Of a DNA stretch of 64,000 bases, positions 36,119 to 45,765 are shown one piece after another. The stretch is from an uncultured Bacilli bacterium. Its GTDB lineage: Bacteria; Bacillota_I; Bacilli_A; RFN20; CAG-826. How positions within the stretch are numbered: position 1 is the stretch's first letter; each line of letters starts with the position of its first letter. The position numbers and the translations under genes were made by a program. The DNA is taken from contig CALVNF010000005.1 of assembly GCA_944349595.1 (NCBI GenBank), forward strand, positions 33,839 through 97,838, given 5' to 3'. Below the pieces are notes generated by a model that saw only the letters and a list, made by a program, of their open reading frames with translations, made no database searches and was not told the origin of the DNA.

Positions 36119-37892
36119 AAAAGTTAATAAAAATCCAACTGGTAAAAAAATTGATTTAAATACTTATACTAAAGATAGTAAAAGCGATTTAGTTAATGAA
36201 AAAGGTGAAGTTTTAGTTAAAAATAAAGTCAATAAAGAATTTGATTATGAACATGCAACTCCAATTCTTGATGTAGTTCACTTAAAACAATTCTTTCGAT
36301 TTGGCCGTGGTGCTTTTAAATACACAAAAGCTGTTCACGATGTTAGTTTTAAAGTTTATAAAGGTGAAGTTTTTGGATTAGTTGGAGAATCTGGATGTGG
36401 AAAAACTACAACTGGAAGATCAATTATTAAACTTTATCAAATAACTTCGGGTGATGTCTGGTTTAAAGATGTAAGAATTGCCGCTGGAACTAGATGGAAT
36501 GAAAAAGAAATTAAATATACTAGAATTAGATTGAATAAAAAACTTTCTCAACTTAAAAAAGATTGTAAAAAAGATCTTTCATTTATTAAAAATAATGAAA
36601 TATTTAATAACAAAAACATTAATTACACGGCAAGTTGCAGAGATTTTTTAAGTGTTGAATTAATCGATAAATTAAGTGATTTATTTAAAAATGAAAATAT
36701 ATTAACTGCAAAAAATATTACCGAAGCTTATGAAGATATGATTTCTACGCTTCAAAAAGATGATAAAGAAGATAAAGTTTTAACTAAAAAGAAAGAATTA
36801 GCCGAAGAAATTAAAGCTTTAAAAAGAAATAAGATATTTATTGGAAAAAATATCGATACTTTAATATGCTTAAAAGATAATTTAACTAATACTCTTTTAG
36901 ATAATTTAGAAAGTAATGAAGAAATAATTAATGAAGATTTAATTGTCAAAGTTTATGAAAAATTGATTAAAGAAGCAGTTGATTTTGCCGAAAACATTAT
37001 TAAAAATCAAAGAGATAAAATTAAAAAAGCAAAAGATGATAATGATAACTGCAATAAGAAATTTGCTAAATCACAAGTTAGTCTAGTCAATGAAAAATTT
37101 AAAGATATTATTGAAAAGAAAAAATCAGAAATTCCATTTGATGATGCTGATAAACTTGTTTATCAAGAATATCTTGATGAATTAAAACAAGCTAAAAAAG
37201 CCAAAATTACTACATCAATGCAAATGATTTTCCAAGATCCAATTGCAAGTTTAAATCCAAGAATGACTGTTAGAGAAATTATTGCAGAAGGTTTAAGAAT
37301 TCATGGATTAAGAGATGAAGAAGAAATTTCTTCAAGAGTTTCTCAAATGCTTGAATTAGTTGGTTTACTTCCAGAACACATGAATAGATATCCTCATGAA
37401 TTCTCTGGTGGACAAAGACAAAGAATTGGTATTGCTAGAGCGCTTATTATGAATCCAGAACTTATTATTGCAGATGAACCAGTTAGTGCTCTTGATGTTT
37501 CTATTCAAGCTCAAGTTATTAACTTATTAAATGATTTAAGAGAAAAATTTGGTTTAACAATATTATTTATTGCTCATAATTTAAGTGTTGTTAAATATTT
37601 CTGTGATAGAATTGCTGTTATGTATTTTGGAAAATTAGTAGAAGTCGCAAAAAGTGATGAATTATTTAAACATCCACTTCATCCATATACTAAGTCATTA
37701 TTAAGTGCTGTTCCAGAACCAGATCCAAATGTTGAAAAAGGTAGAAAAAGAATTATTTATGAACCAAATAAAGTTCATGATTATTCAAGCGATAAACCTT
37801 CTTTAAGAGAACTTGCTCCTGGTCATTTTGTCTACTGTAATAATAAAGAAGAAGCTGAATATAAAGAATTATTAGCCAAAGATGAAAAATAA
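36105..37892 (+). CDS. oppF: Oligopeptide ABC transporter ATPase OppF with insert before the Q-loop
   Basis: The second Opp ATPase has 595 residues against a usual 310-330. Walker A is GESGCGKT (94-101), the Q-loop Gln is residue 377 ('[14 protein letters not shown]'), signature '[10 protein letters not shown]' starts at 433, and Walker B is '[11 protein letters not shown]'. About 230 extra residues, Lys- and Asp-rich and probably helical, sit between Walker A and the Q-loop. OppD carries its insert after the Q-loop, so the two inserts are at different places. It overlaps oppD by 14 bases. AGGAGG at 36091-36096 is the ribosome site. Confidence 0.9.
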   Translation: MLEDKKVNKNPTGKKIDLNTYTKDSKSDLVNEKGEVLVKNKVNKEFDYEHATPILDVVHLKQFFRFGRGAFKYTKAVHDVSFKVYKGEVFGLVGESGCGKTTTGRSIIKLYQITSGDVWFKDVRIAAGTRWNEKEIKYTRIRLNKKLSQLKKDCKKDLSFIKNNEIFNNKNINYTASCRDFLSVELIDKLSDLFKNENILTAKNITEAYEDMISTLQKDDKEDKVLTKKKELAEEIKALKRNKIFIGKNIDTLICLKDNLTNTLLDNLESNEEIINEDLIVKVYEKLIKEAVDFAENIIKNQRDKIKKAKDDNDNCNKKFAKSQVSLVNEKFKDIIEKKKSEIPFDDADKLVYQEYLDELKQAKKAKITTSMQMIFQDPIASLNPRMTVREIIAEGLRIHGLRDEEEISSRVSQMLELVGLLPEHMNRYPHEFSGGQRQRIGIARALIMNPELIIADEPVSALDVSIQAQVINLLNDLREKFGLTILFIAHNLSVVKYFCDRIAVMYFGKLVEVAKSDELFKHPLHPYTKSLLSAVPEPDPNVEKGRKRIIYEPNKVHDYSSDKPSLRELAPGHFVYCNNKEEAEYKELLAKDEK

Positions 37893-38469
37893 AAAACAAA
37901 ACCAAGCTAATAAAAATAATAGCGATAAAGAACCTAATGAACAAGAAATTCTTGATAATAGTAGTAATCAAAATTTAGACAAGAATAATACCGAAAGTGA
38001 AGTTGTAGATCAAACTAATAATAAGGAAAAATTAAAATACATTAATAAAAACGAAGAAGTTAAACCTTTTGGTAAAAATTATTATATTGGTTTAATAATT
38101 ACAATCGCTGTTGTTGGAATATTAGTTTTATGTCTTTATTTTTATGAATTATATATTTTAGAAGTTAAAAATATATATAAAAATTTATGTGATGCCTTTT
38201 TTATTCCAAGTATTATTGGAGTATTATTTTATTTATTAAATTTAGTATCAAAAGAAGGAGCCTTTGATGCAATTGCATATTCGGTTAAATTAGTTTTTTA
38301 TACAACATTTTATTCTAATATTAGAAAAACAAAACTTCCTTCAAGTTATCGAGAATATCGAGAACTTAAAAGAGGTAAAAAAAGAACATCGCCTTCATTT
38401 TTATTAGCAGGATCTCTACCTTATTTAATTTGTTCAATATTATTCTATATTTTGTATCATACTTTATAA
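37882..38469 (+). CDS. DUF3899-like membrane protein
   Basis: The 195-residue protein has a disordered Asn/Glu-rich N-terminal 60 residues, a membrane helix at about 72-93, a second near 110-130, and a C-terminal helix near 173-192. The segment '[16 protein letters not shown]' followed by '[13 protein letters not shown]' resembles DUF3899 proteins of Firmicutes. Function is unknown. It begins eleven bases inside oppF with no ribosome site of its own, so it is expressed by coupling as the last gene of the opp operon. Confidence 0.65.
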   Translation: MKNKKQNQANKNNSDKEPNEQEILDNSSNQNLDKNNTESEVVDQTNNKEKLKYINKNEEVKPFGKNYYIGLIITIAVVGILVLCLYFYELYILEVKNIYKNLCDAFFIPSIIGVLFYLLNLVSKEGAFDAIAYSVKLVFYTTFYSNIRKTKLPSSYREYRELKRGKKRTSPSFLLAGSLPYLICSILFYILYHTL

Positions 38470-38499
38470 AATATTGAGGTTTCGCAGTACTTTTTAAAT

Positions 38500-38526
38500 C
38501 AATAATTAAACTTATTGCTTTTTTAA
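38500..38526 (+). terminator. Weak terminator after the opp operon
   Basis: CAATAA and TTATTG pair around TTAAAC and are followed by CTTTTTT. The stem is short and AT-rich, so read-through to the metalloprotease gene is possible. Confidence 0.45.
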
Positions 38527-38572
38527 TTTCATTAATTTAAAATATTACATATTTTAATAGGAGGGTGAAAAG

Positions 38573-40255
38573 ATGAAGAAAAGAAAATTACTAGTAGGTA
38601 GCTTCTCTATATTGTTAGTTTCATTATTCTCGTTGGTAGGATGTGATAATACAACTTCAAGCTCAACTACTACAAACACTAATACTACTACAAATACTAC
38701 TACAACAGGTGGAGATGAAATTCCAGATATCAATAATGATGAAAATTATGATAAAGCTAGAACAACTTATGTTGAAAATGGTGTTACTAAAGATTTAAAT
38801 ATGAGAACTTTCGGAGATAATACAAAAACTCCAACTTTATCATCTTTAGAAGAACAACATGTTTTAGTTGTTCCATTTGGATTTACCGGTGCATATGATT
38901 ATGTAGCTAGACAAACAAAAGAAACAATTGAAGAAATTAGATTAACTTTTAACGGAACTGATGAAGAAATTGCAAAGGTTAACGGTTGGATGTCTGTTTC
39001 TCAATATTATGAAAAAAGTAGTTTTGGAAAATCTGATGTTTCATTCGATGTTTTACCAACCTGGTGTATTTATGAAGGAAACCCAGAAGCTTTAGGTGGC
39101 GGTGCAAATGCTGCAATTTATGCTAGAACTTGGTATGTAAATCAATATAATAGCGAAGATCATGGTTTATTAGGCAAAGATGCTAAACCAATTGAATATT
39201 ATGATGCTGATGATGATGGTGTTATCGATTTAATGTGGCTTGTATATTCTCATCCAGAAACTGGAAATCAAGGCGACTGGTGGGCTTATGTTACTTGGCT
39301 TCCTGATGGTCAAGGACAAAGTGGAAGTGCTCCAGTTGTTGCAACTCTTGGTTGGGCAAGTTTAGATTTCATGACAAAAGCATATAACGGATATGATGCA
39401 CATACATTTGTCCATGAAACTGGACATACATTTGGTTTATCTGATTATTATGATTACAAGGGTTATTGGGCTCCACTTGGTGGAATTGATATGATGGATC
39501 ATAACTTAGGTGATCATAGTGCATTTTCAAAATTTACATTAGGTTGGTTACAACCTTGGGTAGTTGATGAACCAGGACAAATTGTTTTGAGACCAACTGC
39601 TACAACTGGCGATTGCTTTATTATTCCATCACCAAATTATAATGGAACAGCATTTGATGAATATTTCATGGTTGAATTAATGGCACCAGTTGGAAATGCT
39701 CAAAAAGATTATCAAACTGGTTATGAAGGTCAAGCTGGATATTCTCAACCTGGAATTAGAATTACTCATATTGATGCAAGAGTATATAGTAATGACTGGG
39801 AAACTTATTTAGTAGAAAATCCTGAAGATGGTGTTGGATTTAGAGTTGAAAATTCTCATAGAGGAAGAGGTGGTATTGGAATTGATGGAGATTTCTGGCC
39901 AAAAGAACAAAATTCTGATCAAGGTACATCATATAGCTTAATTAGTATTATTGATGCAAATACGCCAGATAAAAATGGTTTAAATACTGCAAATTATTCT
40001 GCAACAAATGATTCATTATTTATAGAAAATTCAAGATTTATCATTAATGATCAAGTTAATGTTATTTCATCAAAATATTTACCAAGTGGTACAAATTTAT
40101 GGAATAAAGCAAAAACTATTACTAAGTTAACTGGTGAAAAACAAACTTATAAAATTGATGAATCAATGGCAATGAACATTAATTTAAGAGTTGAAAAAAT
40201 CACTACTGATGATGAATATGGTTATAAAGCATTAATTACTATTAATTCTTTATAA
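38573..40255 (+). CDS. M6-family zinc metalloprotease lipoprotein
   Basis: A secreted, lipid-anchored protease of 560 residues. The signal peptide ends in a lipobox with Cys24 ('SLVGC'), followed by a Thr/Asn/Ser linker (25-50). The catalytic zinc site is His281-Glu282-Thr-Gly-His285, continuing 'TFGLSDYYDYKG', and a downstream 'GGIDMMDHNLGDHSAFSKFTLGW' in parts. This is the arrangement of immune-inhibitor-A-like (M6) peptidases. A beta-rich C-terminal part follows. It lies just downstream of opp, so it may generate peptides for that importer. The ribosome site AGGAGGG is strong. Confidence 0.85.
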   Translation: MKKRKLLVGSFSILLVSLFSLVGCDNTTSSSTTTNTNTTTNTTTTGGDEIPDINNDENYDKARTTYVENGVTKDLNMRTFGDNTKTPTLSSLEEQHVLVVPFGFTGAYDYVARQTKETIEEIRLTFNGTDEEIAKVNGWMSVSQYYEKSSFGKSDVSFDVLPTWCIYEGNPEALGGGANAAIYARTWYVNQYNSEDHGLLGKDAKPIEYYDADDDGVIDLMWLVYSHPETGNQGDWWAYVTWLPDGQGQSGSAPVVATLGWASLDFMTKAYNGYDAHTFVHETGHTFGLSDYYDYKGYWAPLGGIDMMDHNLGDHSAFSKFTLGWLQPWVVDEPGQIVLRPTATTGDCFIIPSPNYNGTAFDEYFMVELMAPVGNAQKDYQTGYEGQAGYSQPGIRITHIDARVYSNDWETYLVENPEDGVGFRVENSHRGRGGIGIDGDFWPKEQNSDQGTSYSLISIIDANTPDKNGLNTANYSATNDSLFIENSRFIINDQVNVISSKYLPSGTNLWNKAKTITKLTGEKQTYKIDESMAMNINLRVEKITTDDEYGYKALITINSL

Positions 40256-40263
40256 TATTAATC

Positions 40264-40304
40264 TTATTGAAAAAAGGTTATTCGCAAAGAATAACCTTTT
40301 TTAT
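40264..40304 (+). terminator. Terminator after the metalloprotease gene
   Basis: AAAAAAGGTTATTC and GAATAACCTTTTTT flank a GCAAA loop, an intrinsic terminator with A- and T-tracts on both sides. Confidence 0.85.
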
Positions 40305-40312
40305 ATTTAATT

Positions 40313-40340
40313 AAATAAAAAAAGAAGCAACTATGCTTCT
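40313..40340 (-). terminator. Terminator of tRNA-Ala
   Basis: On the minus strand AGAAGCA pairs with TGCTTCT around a four-base loop and is followed by a T-run. Confidence 0.75.
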
Positions 40341-40353
40341 AATAATTTTCTAC

Positions 40354-40427
40354 TGGTGGAGCCACGGGGAATCGAACCCCGAATTTAAGCTTGCAAAGCT
40401 AACGTTATACCGTTTAACTATGGCCCC
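40354..40427 (-). tRNA. tRNA-Ala(TGC)
   Basis: Cloverleaf on the minus strand: acceptor GGGGCCA/TGGCTCC with the alanine identity pair G3:U70, D stem GTTA/TAAC, anticodon loop TTTGCAA (anticodon TGC), T stem CGGGG/CCCCG, discriminator A and encoded CCA. One pair in the anticodon stem (T28-T42) is mismatched. Confidence 0.92.
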
Positions 40428-40445
40428 AATTATTCGTGCTTTAAT

Positions 40446-40475
40446 ATTATACTTTATATCGAATATTTATTTCAA
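40446..40475 (-). promoter_or_regulatory. Promoter of tRNA-Ala
   Basis: On the minus strand TTGAAA (40475-40470) and TATAAT (40451-40446) are 18 bases apart, directly upstream of the tRNA. Confidence 0.6.
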
Positions 40476-40584
40476 TAAAAAATTATTTTTTTTATCAAAA
40501 AAATAGATTGATTTATATTTATAAAAGTATATAATTAAAAAATATTTTATGTCTAAACATAAAATAAATTAAAAGGAGGAAATT

Positions 40585-42405
40585 ATGAATAAAAAAGCGT
40601 TATGTCTATTAGCAACTGCGTTAATCTTTGGTATAACAAGTTGTGATACAGACACTACTGATTCAACTACCAATACTAGTAATACTACAGAAGTTGGATT
40701 AAGTGCTACAAGAATCGAAATTGAACCAATTGAAGATTTATTAGTTGTAGGTGATTCAATTAACTTACAAGAAATAGTTACTATTTATAATAGTGATAAT
40801 ACAACAAGTCATACAGCATTTACAGCAGAAGCTAGATCAAATAATGTTGAAATAGCTGAAGATGGATATACTGTAAATATTAAAGCAGCTGGTGATATTA
40901 CCGTTAGAATTGTTTCAACTCTTACTGCATCAGTAACTGGTAATTTAAGAACAACAGCATATGAAGAAGCAAATATTGCTTTATACAATTTATTTAACGG
41001 AGAAACTGGTTTAACTAATTTTACATGGTATGATGGTCAAATTGATAATACCGGTACTTTTAAACCTTATGCAGTTACATATAATGCAAAAGATAAATAT
41101 GTAATTACGCCAACGACTGATAATTATGGAAATATGGTTTCTTTTGAAATAGCTGCAAAGTCATTAAATGATGGTAAATCATATTTTGGAACTGCCGATT
41201 TAGAATTTGCAAATATTGTTTATGGACAACAATTCAATTGGACTAATTATATATTTGGAACAGCTCCTGCTGATGTTTCATTAATGTTTAAAAACACTGT
41301 TTTAGAATATCAAGCATCAGGTGAAACATTTGAATATGAAGGTATGTTACTTGATCCAACAACAAGTGCTGATTTCTTAAGATATACTAGTTATATTGGA
41401 TATAAAGAAAATTTTGAATTTTATCTTGAATTTTTAGGCCTTGATACAGATGGTACTGGTGCTTTCTTTAGAGGATTATTACTAGTTATTGAAGGCGATG
41501 AACAATATGGTTGGGAAGTTGGAGACTTAATGCTTGCTGGTGATTATTATATGGGTGATATTGGAACTACAAGCGTTGCAAAAGTTGATGCAACATTAAC
41601 AGATCCAAGTTATGTTCCAGAACCAATTGATTATACTGAAATTAAAGCATTTACTGATAAGGCTGCAGAAGCTAAAAATTATAGAGTTACTGCAAGTACA
41701 ACAATTTATGAATCTGATGGAACAACACCAGTAACTGATCAAGATTCATTATTTACTTGGAATAATTCAGCTCGTTTCTTTAATGATAAAGAAACAGTTT
41801 ATATGAGCGAAACATCATTCTATGATGAATATATTAAAACTGAAAATAATTATGATAGCCAAGGAGAAACAAAAAATATTTCCGGTGCTACAGTACATAA
41901 TGGTGCTATCTATTTATTCTCAGATAGTAGTGAACCAAGCAAATATGATACAACATCAAATGATATTTGGGACGCATCTTTAGGAGCAGATACTGTTACT
42001 TCAGCTGGTCAAGTATTGTTATCTCCTTTCTATTTCATAAATCAAATTACTGAAGAAACATATGCTGAAGATACAATGTTTGAAAGTTTTGATGAAGAGA
42101 CAAATACATACAGCGCAAGTGGTAAACTAGGCTATAGCTTATTAAGACTTGCTCCACAAGTTTCTTGGCCACTAATTGCAGTATGGTCAATCGGAGACAC
42201 TGTATTAGCTGAATATAGTAGTGTTACAATCTTATTGAGTGATAGTAGCATGAGTGTAATGATGGTTAACTATGGTTCTTCATTCCCAGAATGTGACGAC
42301 ATTGCTAACCAAGTTGCTATAACAATTGTTACAATCGATCAAATTGGAACAGCTCAAATGCCTGATATTAGTGATTATTTAGAAGGCATTGATCAAGCTC
42401 AATAA
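40585..42405 (+). CDS. Large surface lipoprotein of unknown function
   Basis: The 606-residue protein has a lipoprotein signal peptide with Cys20 ('GITSC') and a Thr/Ser/Asn-rich linker (21-38). A short beta-sandwich-like stretch with a bacterial Ig-like flavour follows ('EPIEDLLVVGDSINLQEIV', about 50-70). The remainder is acidic and beta-rich with no motif I recognise. A strong AAAAGGAGG site and highly biased codons suggest abundant expression. It is monocistronic, bounded by tRNA-Ala and a terminator. It could be an adhesin or nutrient-binding protein. Confidence 0.75.
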   Translation: MNKKALCLLATALIFGITSCDTDTTDSTTNTSNTTEVGLSATRIEIEPIEDLLVVGDSINLQEIVTIYNSDNTTSHTAFTAEARSNNVEIAEDGYTVNIKAAGDITVRIVSTLTASVTGNLRTTAYEEANIALYNLFNGETGLTNFTWYDGQIDNTGTFKPYAVTYNAKDKYVITPTTDNYGNMVSFEIAAKSLNDGKSYFGTADLEFANIVYGQQFNWTNYIFGTAPADVSLMFKNTVLEYQASGETFEYEGMLLDPTTSADFLRYTSYIGYKENFEFYLEFLGLDTDGTGAFFRGLLLVIEGDEQYGWEVGDLMLAGDYYMGDIGTTSVAKVDATLTDPSYVPEPIDYTEIKAFTDKAAEAKNYRVTASTTIYESDGTTPVTDQDSLFTWNNSARFFNDKETVYMSETSFYDEYIKTENNYDSQGETKNISGATVHNGAIYLFSDSSEPSKYDTTSNDIWDASLGADTVTSAGQVLLSPFYFINQITEETYAEDTMFESFDEETNTYSASGKLGYSLLRLAPQVSWPLIAVWSIGDTVLAEYSSVTILLSDSSMSVMMVNYGSSFPECDDIANQVAITIVTIDQIGTAQMPDISDYLEGIDQAQ

Positions 42406-42427
42406 TTAAGAAAATTAATAATCACAT

Positions 42428-42455
42428 AAAGCTCGTCTTATGACGAGCTTTTTTT
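42428..42455 (+). terminator. Terminator after the 606-residue lipoprotein gene
   Basis: AAGCTCGTC and GACGAGCTT form a perfect 9-bp stem around TTAT, followed by a run of T. Confidence 0.9.
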
Positions 42456-42540
42456 ATTAAATAATTATCTATTTTTACAAATAATTTTAGTCTTAAAATC
42501 GTATTTATATTATAATAATTTTTAAGGAGGTATTATAAAT

Positions 42541-43065
42541 ATGTCTGTATTTGATATAATTGCATTAATATTAATGATTATATTTGCAATAAGTGGTATA
42601 TTTACTGGATTTATTAAGTTATTAACAAGAAAATTAGGTTTTCTTGCTGGATTAGTTGTAGCATTTTTTATTGCAGCACCAATTAATAATCTAATTGCAG
42701 AATCTGGTGCTTATAATGGAATGGTTGGAAGTTTATCTTTTGAAACAATTAGTTTTATAATGCTTATTGTTATTTTTATATTATTATCAATTATAATTGC
42801 ATTAATTATTAGATTATTAGGAAGTTTATTAAAAAATATAACTGAAAAAGTTAAATTATTTGATATTTTAGATAAAATTTTAGGTTTTATTTTTGGAGCA
42901 GCTTCTGGATTATTTATTGTTTGTTTAATGTTAGTTATTACAAATCTTTTAGGAAGTGTTTCAACTGATATCAATACTTGGTTTATTAATGATTTATCTA
43001 ATTCATTTGGATTAGCAAGTGGTTTAAATGATTTTGCTAATTATGTTTTAGGAGTAATTCAATAA
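42541..43065 (+). CDS. CvpA-family membrane protein
   Basis: The 174-residue protein has four membrane segments and the CvpA start 'DIIALILMIIFAISGIFTGF' (residues 5-24), including the 'GxxxG' turn of the family. It also has the amphipathic stretch 'LLKNITEKVKLFDILDKILGFIFGAASG' in parts. CvpA proteins were first linked to colicin V production and are also tied to envelope homeostasis. The biochemical role is unknown. AAGGAGG at 42524-42530 and TATAAT at 42511-42516 are upstream and a terminator follows. Confidence 0.82.
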   Translation: MSVFDIIALILMIIFAISGIFTGFIKLLTRKLGFLAGLVVAFFIAAPINNLIAESGAYNGMVGSLSFETISFIMLIVIFILLSIIIALIIRLLGSLLKNITEKVKLFDILDKILGFIFGAASGLFIVCLMLVITNLLGSVSTDINTWFINDLSNSFGLASGLNDFANYVLGVIQ

Positions 43066-43085
43066 ATATAACCAGTATTATTAAC

Positions 43086-43122
43086 TAAAAAAATAAGATA
43101 ACTAAATTATCTTATTTTTTTA
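43086..43122 (+). terminator. Terminator after the CvpA-like gene
   Basis: AAAATAAGATAA and TTATCTTATTTT pair around a short loop, followed by TTTATTT. Confidence 0.8.
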
Positions 43123-43195
43123 TTTATCTTATTTATATTAATAAGTTAAAAATAGTTAAGATTTGCTATAAATTTAATTTATTGTTTATTGATTA

Positions 43196-43204
43196 TGATA
43201 TAAT
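43196..43204 (+). promoter_or_regulatory. Extended -10 promoter for leaderless tsaE
   Basis: TGATATAAT (TGN plus TATAAT) ends six bases before the tsaE ATG at 43211. No ribosome site fits between, so the operon message probably begins at the start codon. Confidence 0.55.
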
Positions 43205-43210
43205 TTTTAT

Positions 43211-43684
43211 ATGCAATTTGAAATTAAGTTAATTAGTAATTCTAAATTAGATACGATAAATTTAGCTAGTTATATAGCTAAATTTTTGTCTAAGGGTTCT
43301 TTAATTCTTTTAACTGGTGATTTAGGTGCTGGAAAAACAACTTTTACTCAAGGAATCGCAAAAGGTTTAGGAATTAATGAAAATGTAATTTCTCCAACAT
43401 TTAATATATTAAAATGTTATTTTCATGATCCAATTAATTTATATCATATTGATGCTTATAGATTAAAAGACCAAGATCATAATATTGGTCTTGAAGAATT
43501 TATTGAAGGCGATGGAGTATGTGTAATTGAATGGCCAATTTATATTAAAGAATTAATTCAACCTAATACTTATTTAAAGGTTAATTTAGAGTTAATATTG
43601 GGAGATAAAAGAAAAATTACTATTTCTAGTAATTGTTTAAGTTATAAAAATTTATTTGAGGAATTAAATAAAAAATATGTATAG
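43211..43684 (+). CDS. tsaE: tRNA t6A synthesis ATPase TsaE
   Basis: The ATPase drives turnover of the TsaB-TsaD complex that makes N6-threonylcarbamoyladenosine in tRNA. The 157-residue protein has Walker A in 'LTGDLGAGKTTFTQGIAKGLG' in parts (GDLGAGKTT), 'VISPTFNILKCY', and the Walker B-like 'HIDAYRL'. The family Trp in 'IEWP' is present. It is the first gene of the tsaE-tsaB-rimI-tsaD operon and overlaps tsaB by eight bases. Confidence 0.92.
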   Translation: MQFEIKLISNSKLDTINLASYIAKFLSKGSLILLTGDLGAGKTTFTQGIAKGLGINENVISPTFNILKCYFHDPINLYHIDAYRLKDQDHNIGLEEFIEGDGVCVIEWPIYIKELIQPNTYLKVNLELILGDKRKITISSNCLSYKNLFEELNKKYV

Positions 43685-44264
43685 TTTATTACTTGATTCT
43701 AGCAATACAAAATTAGCTGTTGGTATTGCAAAAGATGATATTTTATTAGATAAAATTTATTATGATGCTTGGCAAAGACAAAGTGAATTTATGATCCAAG
43801 AAATTAATAATATTTTAAATCGAAATAAAATTTTACCAAGCCAAATTAATGAAATTATAGTTACTGATGGCCCAGGTTCATACACTGGAGTTAGAATCTC
43901 TTTAACAATTGCAAAAGTAGTTGGTGTTTTAAATGAAAATGTAAAAATATATCTATTATCTAGTTTAGAAATATTAAAAGATAAAAATAATTTATCAATA
44001 TGTTTAATGAACGCTAGAAGTAATCGAAGTTATGTTGGAATTTATAAAGATAACGAAGTTATATTAAATGATTGTGTTTTAGAAAATCAAAATATTGAAA
44101 AATTAATTGATAAATATACAAATATTTCAATTTGTGGGGAAACTGAATATTTAGGATTAAAATCATGTAAATATGATATTTTTAATAACATGTTGGATAT
44201 TAAAAAACATAAAGATCCAGTTAAAGATGTATTAAAGATTAAGGCGGTTTATCTAAAAGACTGA
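43677..44264 (+). CDS. tsaB: t6A synthesis scaffold protein TsaB
   Basis: TsaB is the inactive ASKHA-fold partner of TsaD. The 195-residue protein has 'LLLDSSNTKLAVGIA' at the start and the signature 'VTDGPGSYTGVRISLTIAK' in the middle (about residues 62-80). It lacks the metal-binding histidines of TsaD, as expected. It overlaps tsaE, and its TGA stop is immediately followed by rimI, so the genes are tightly coupled. Confidence 0.92.
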   Translation: MYSLLLDSSNTKLAVGIAKDDILLDKIYYDAWQRQSEFMIQEINNILNRNKILPSQINEIIVTDGPGSYTGVRISLTIAKVVGVLNENVKIYLLSSLEILKDKNNLSICLMNARSNRSYVGIYKDNEVILNDCVLENQNIEKLIDKYTNISICGETEYLGLKSCKYDIFNNMLDIKKHKDPVKDVLKIKAVYLKD

Positions 44265-44265
44265 A

Positions 44266-44709
44266 ATGCTAGAAATTAAAAAAATAACTATGGAAAATTT
44301 AGATGATTTAGTTTTTTTAGAAAAAAATTGTTTTAATAATCCATTTAAAAAAGATGATTTTGTTTATGAAATAAACGATAATCCATTTTCATTTATTTAT
44401 GGTTTATTTTTAGATAATAAATTAATTGGATATATTGATTATTGGATTACATTTGAATCAAGTACGATTTCTAAAATTGCTGTTTTAAAAGAATATCAAA
44501 ATAATGGTTATGCTACAAAATTATTAGAATTTATGATTAATAATTTAAAAAGTGAAAATAATGAAGTTCATTTTATTACACTAGAAGTTAGAATTTCAAA
44601 TATTAAAGCCATTAATTTATATAAGAAGTTTAATTTTGAGATTGTTAATGTTAAAAAGAATTATTATGAAAATAAGGAAGATGCCTTATATATGGTAAAA
44701 GGAATTTAA
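44266..44709 (+). CDS. rimI: Ribosomal-protein-type N-acetyltransferase RimI
   Basis: A GNAT acetyltransferase of 147 residues that acetylates the N-terminus of ribosomal protein S18 or other proteins. The acetyl-CoA loop appears as 'VLKEYQNNGYATKLL' (V-x-x-x-x-Q-x-x-G-x-A). It is followed by 'LEVRISNIKAINLYKKFNFEIV', the N-R/I-N-A-x-x-L-Y-x-x-x-G/N-F pattern of RimI, given in parts. Its position between tsaB and tsaD is standard in Firmicutes. Confidence 0.88.
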   Translation: MLEIKKITMENLDDLVFLEKNCFNNPFKKDDFVYEINDNPFSFIYGLFLDNKLIGYIDYWITFESSTISKIAVLKEYQNNGYATKLLEFMINNLKSENNEVHFITLEVRISNIKAINLYKKFNFEIVNVKKNYYENKEDALYMVKGI

Positions 44710-44711
44710 GT

Positions 44712-45719
44712 ATGTTTAGTATATTAGCTATTGAATCAAGTTGTGATGAAACTGCTGTTGCAATAATAAAAGATGATAAATTGTTGTGTAATGTTATTTC
44801 AAGTCAAATTGAAGTTCATCAAAAATATGGTGGAGTAATGCCAGAAATTGCTTCAAGATTACATCTTGAAAATATTGGCGTTGTTTTAAAAGAAGCTTTA
44901 GATAAAGCTTCAATGAAAATACAAGATATTGATGCAATCGCATTTACAAGAGGTCCAGGATTAATTGGAGCTTTACATATTGGCCTACAAGCTGCAAAAA
45001 CAATTGCTTTATTTTATAATAAACCATTAATTCCAGTTCATCATTTAGTTGGTCATATTTATGCAAATGAATTTATAACTAATTTTGAATTTCCAATGTT
45101 ATGTATTGTTGTAAGTGGTGGAAATACTGAATTTGTTATCATGAATAAAGATCTAGATTTTAATATAATTGGTGAAACTTTAGATGATGCAGTTGGTGAA
45201 TGTTTTGATAAAGTTGCAAGAGTCTTGGATTTACCTTATCCAGGTGGAGTTTATATTGACAAAAAAGCCAAAGAAGGCGAACATAAGTTTTTATTTAAAT
45301 CACCTCATGCTGATGGATATAATTTTTCATATAGTGGTTTAAAAACAAGTGTTATTAATGAAGTTAATAAATTAAAAATGAAAAATATACCATATAAAGT
45401 TGAAGATGTAGCAAAATCTTTTCAAGATGTTGCAATTGATATAATTGTTGAAAAAGCTAAAAAAGCTGCCAAAGAATATAATGTTAAAATGATATGTTTA
45501 GCAGGTGGAGTCAGTGCAAATTCATATTTAAGACAAGAAATGAGTAAAGCTTTTGAAAATTCAAATATTAAATTAATCTTACCTCCAATTTGGTGCACAA
45601 CTGATAATGCTGCTATGATTGCAAAAGCTGGAGTTCACTTATATAAAGCAAAAGTATTTGCAAATCTTGATATTGGAGTTGATCCAAATTGGAAAATAGA
45701 AGATTTTAATAAGTTTTAA
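44712..45719 (+). CDS. tsaD: tRNA N6-adenosine threonylcarbamoyltransferase TsaD
   Basis: The catalytic enzyme of t6A synthesis transfers threonylcarbamoyl to A37 of ANN-decoding tRNAs. The 335-residue protein shows 'AIESSCDETAVAII' at the N-terminus, the iron site His111 and His115 ('HHLVGHIYA'), 'VSGGNTEF', 'GETLDDAVGECFDKVAR' and the C-terminal 'WCTTDNAAMIA'. Length and motif order are normal. It is the last gene of the tsaE operon. Confidence 0.95.
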   Translation: MFSILAIESSCDETAVAIIKDDKLLCNVISSQIEVHQKYGGVMPEIASRLHLENIGVVLKEALDKASMKIQDIDAIAFTRGPGLIGALHIGLQAAKTIALFYNKPLIPVHHLVGHIYANEFITNFEFPMLCIVVSGGNTEFVIMNKDLDFNIIGETLDDAVGECFDKVARVLDLPYPGGVYIDKKAKEGEHKFLFKSPHADGYNFSYSGLKTSVINEVNKLKMKNIPYKVEDVAKSFQDVAIDIIVEKAKKAAKEYNVKMICLAGGVSANSYLRQEMSKAFENSNIKLILPPIWCTTDNAAMIAKAGVHLYKAKVFANLDIGVDPNWKIEDFNKF

Positions 45720-45732
45720 TTTAAAATTATAT

Positions 45733-45741
45733 TGATATAAT
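45733..45741 (+). promoter_or_regulatory. Extended -10 promoter of asnS
   Basis: TGATATAAT, identical to the boxes before tsaE and pcrA. Here it stands 24 bases upstream of the ATG, with an AAGGGAG ribosome site in between. Confidence 0.55.
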
Positions 45742-45765
45742 ATTATTCATTCAAGGGAGAATTTT

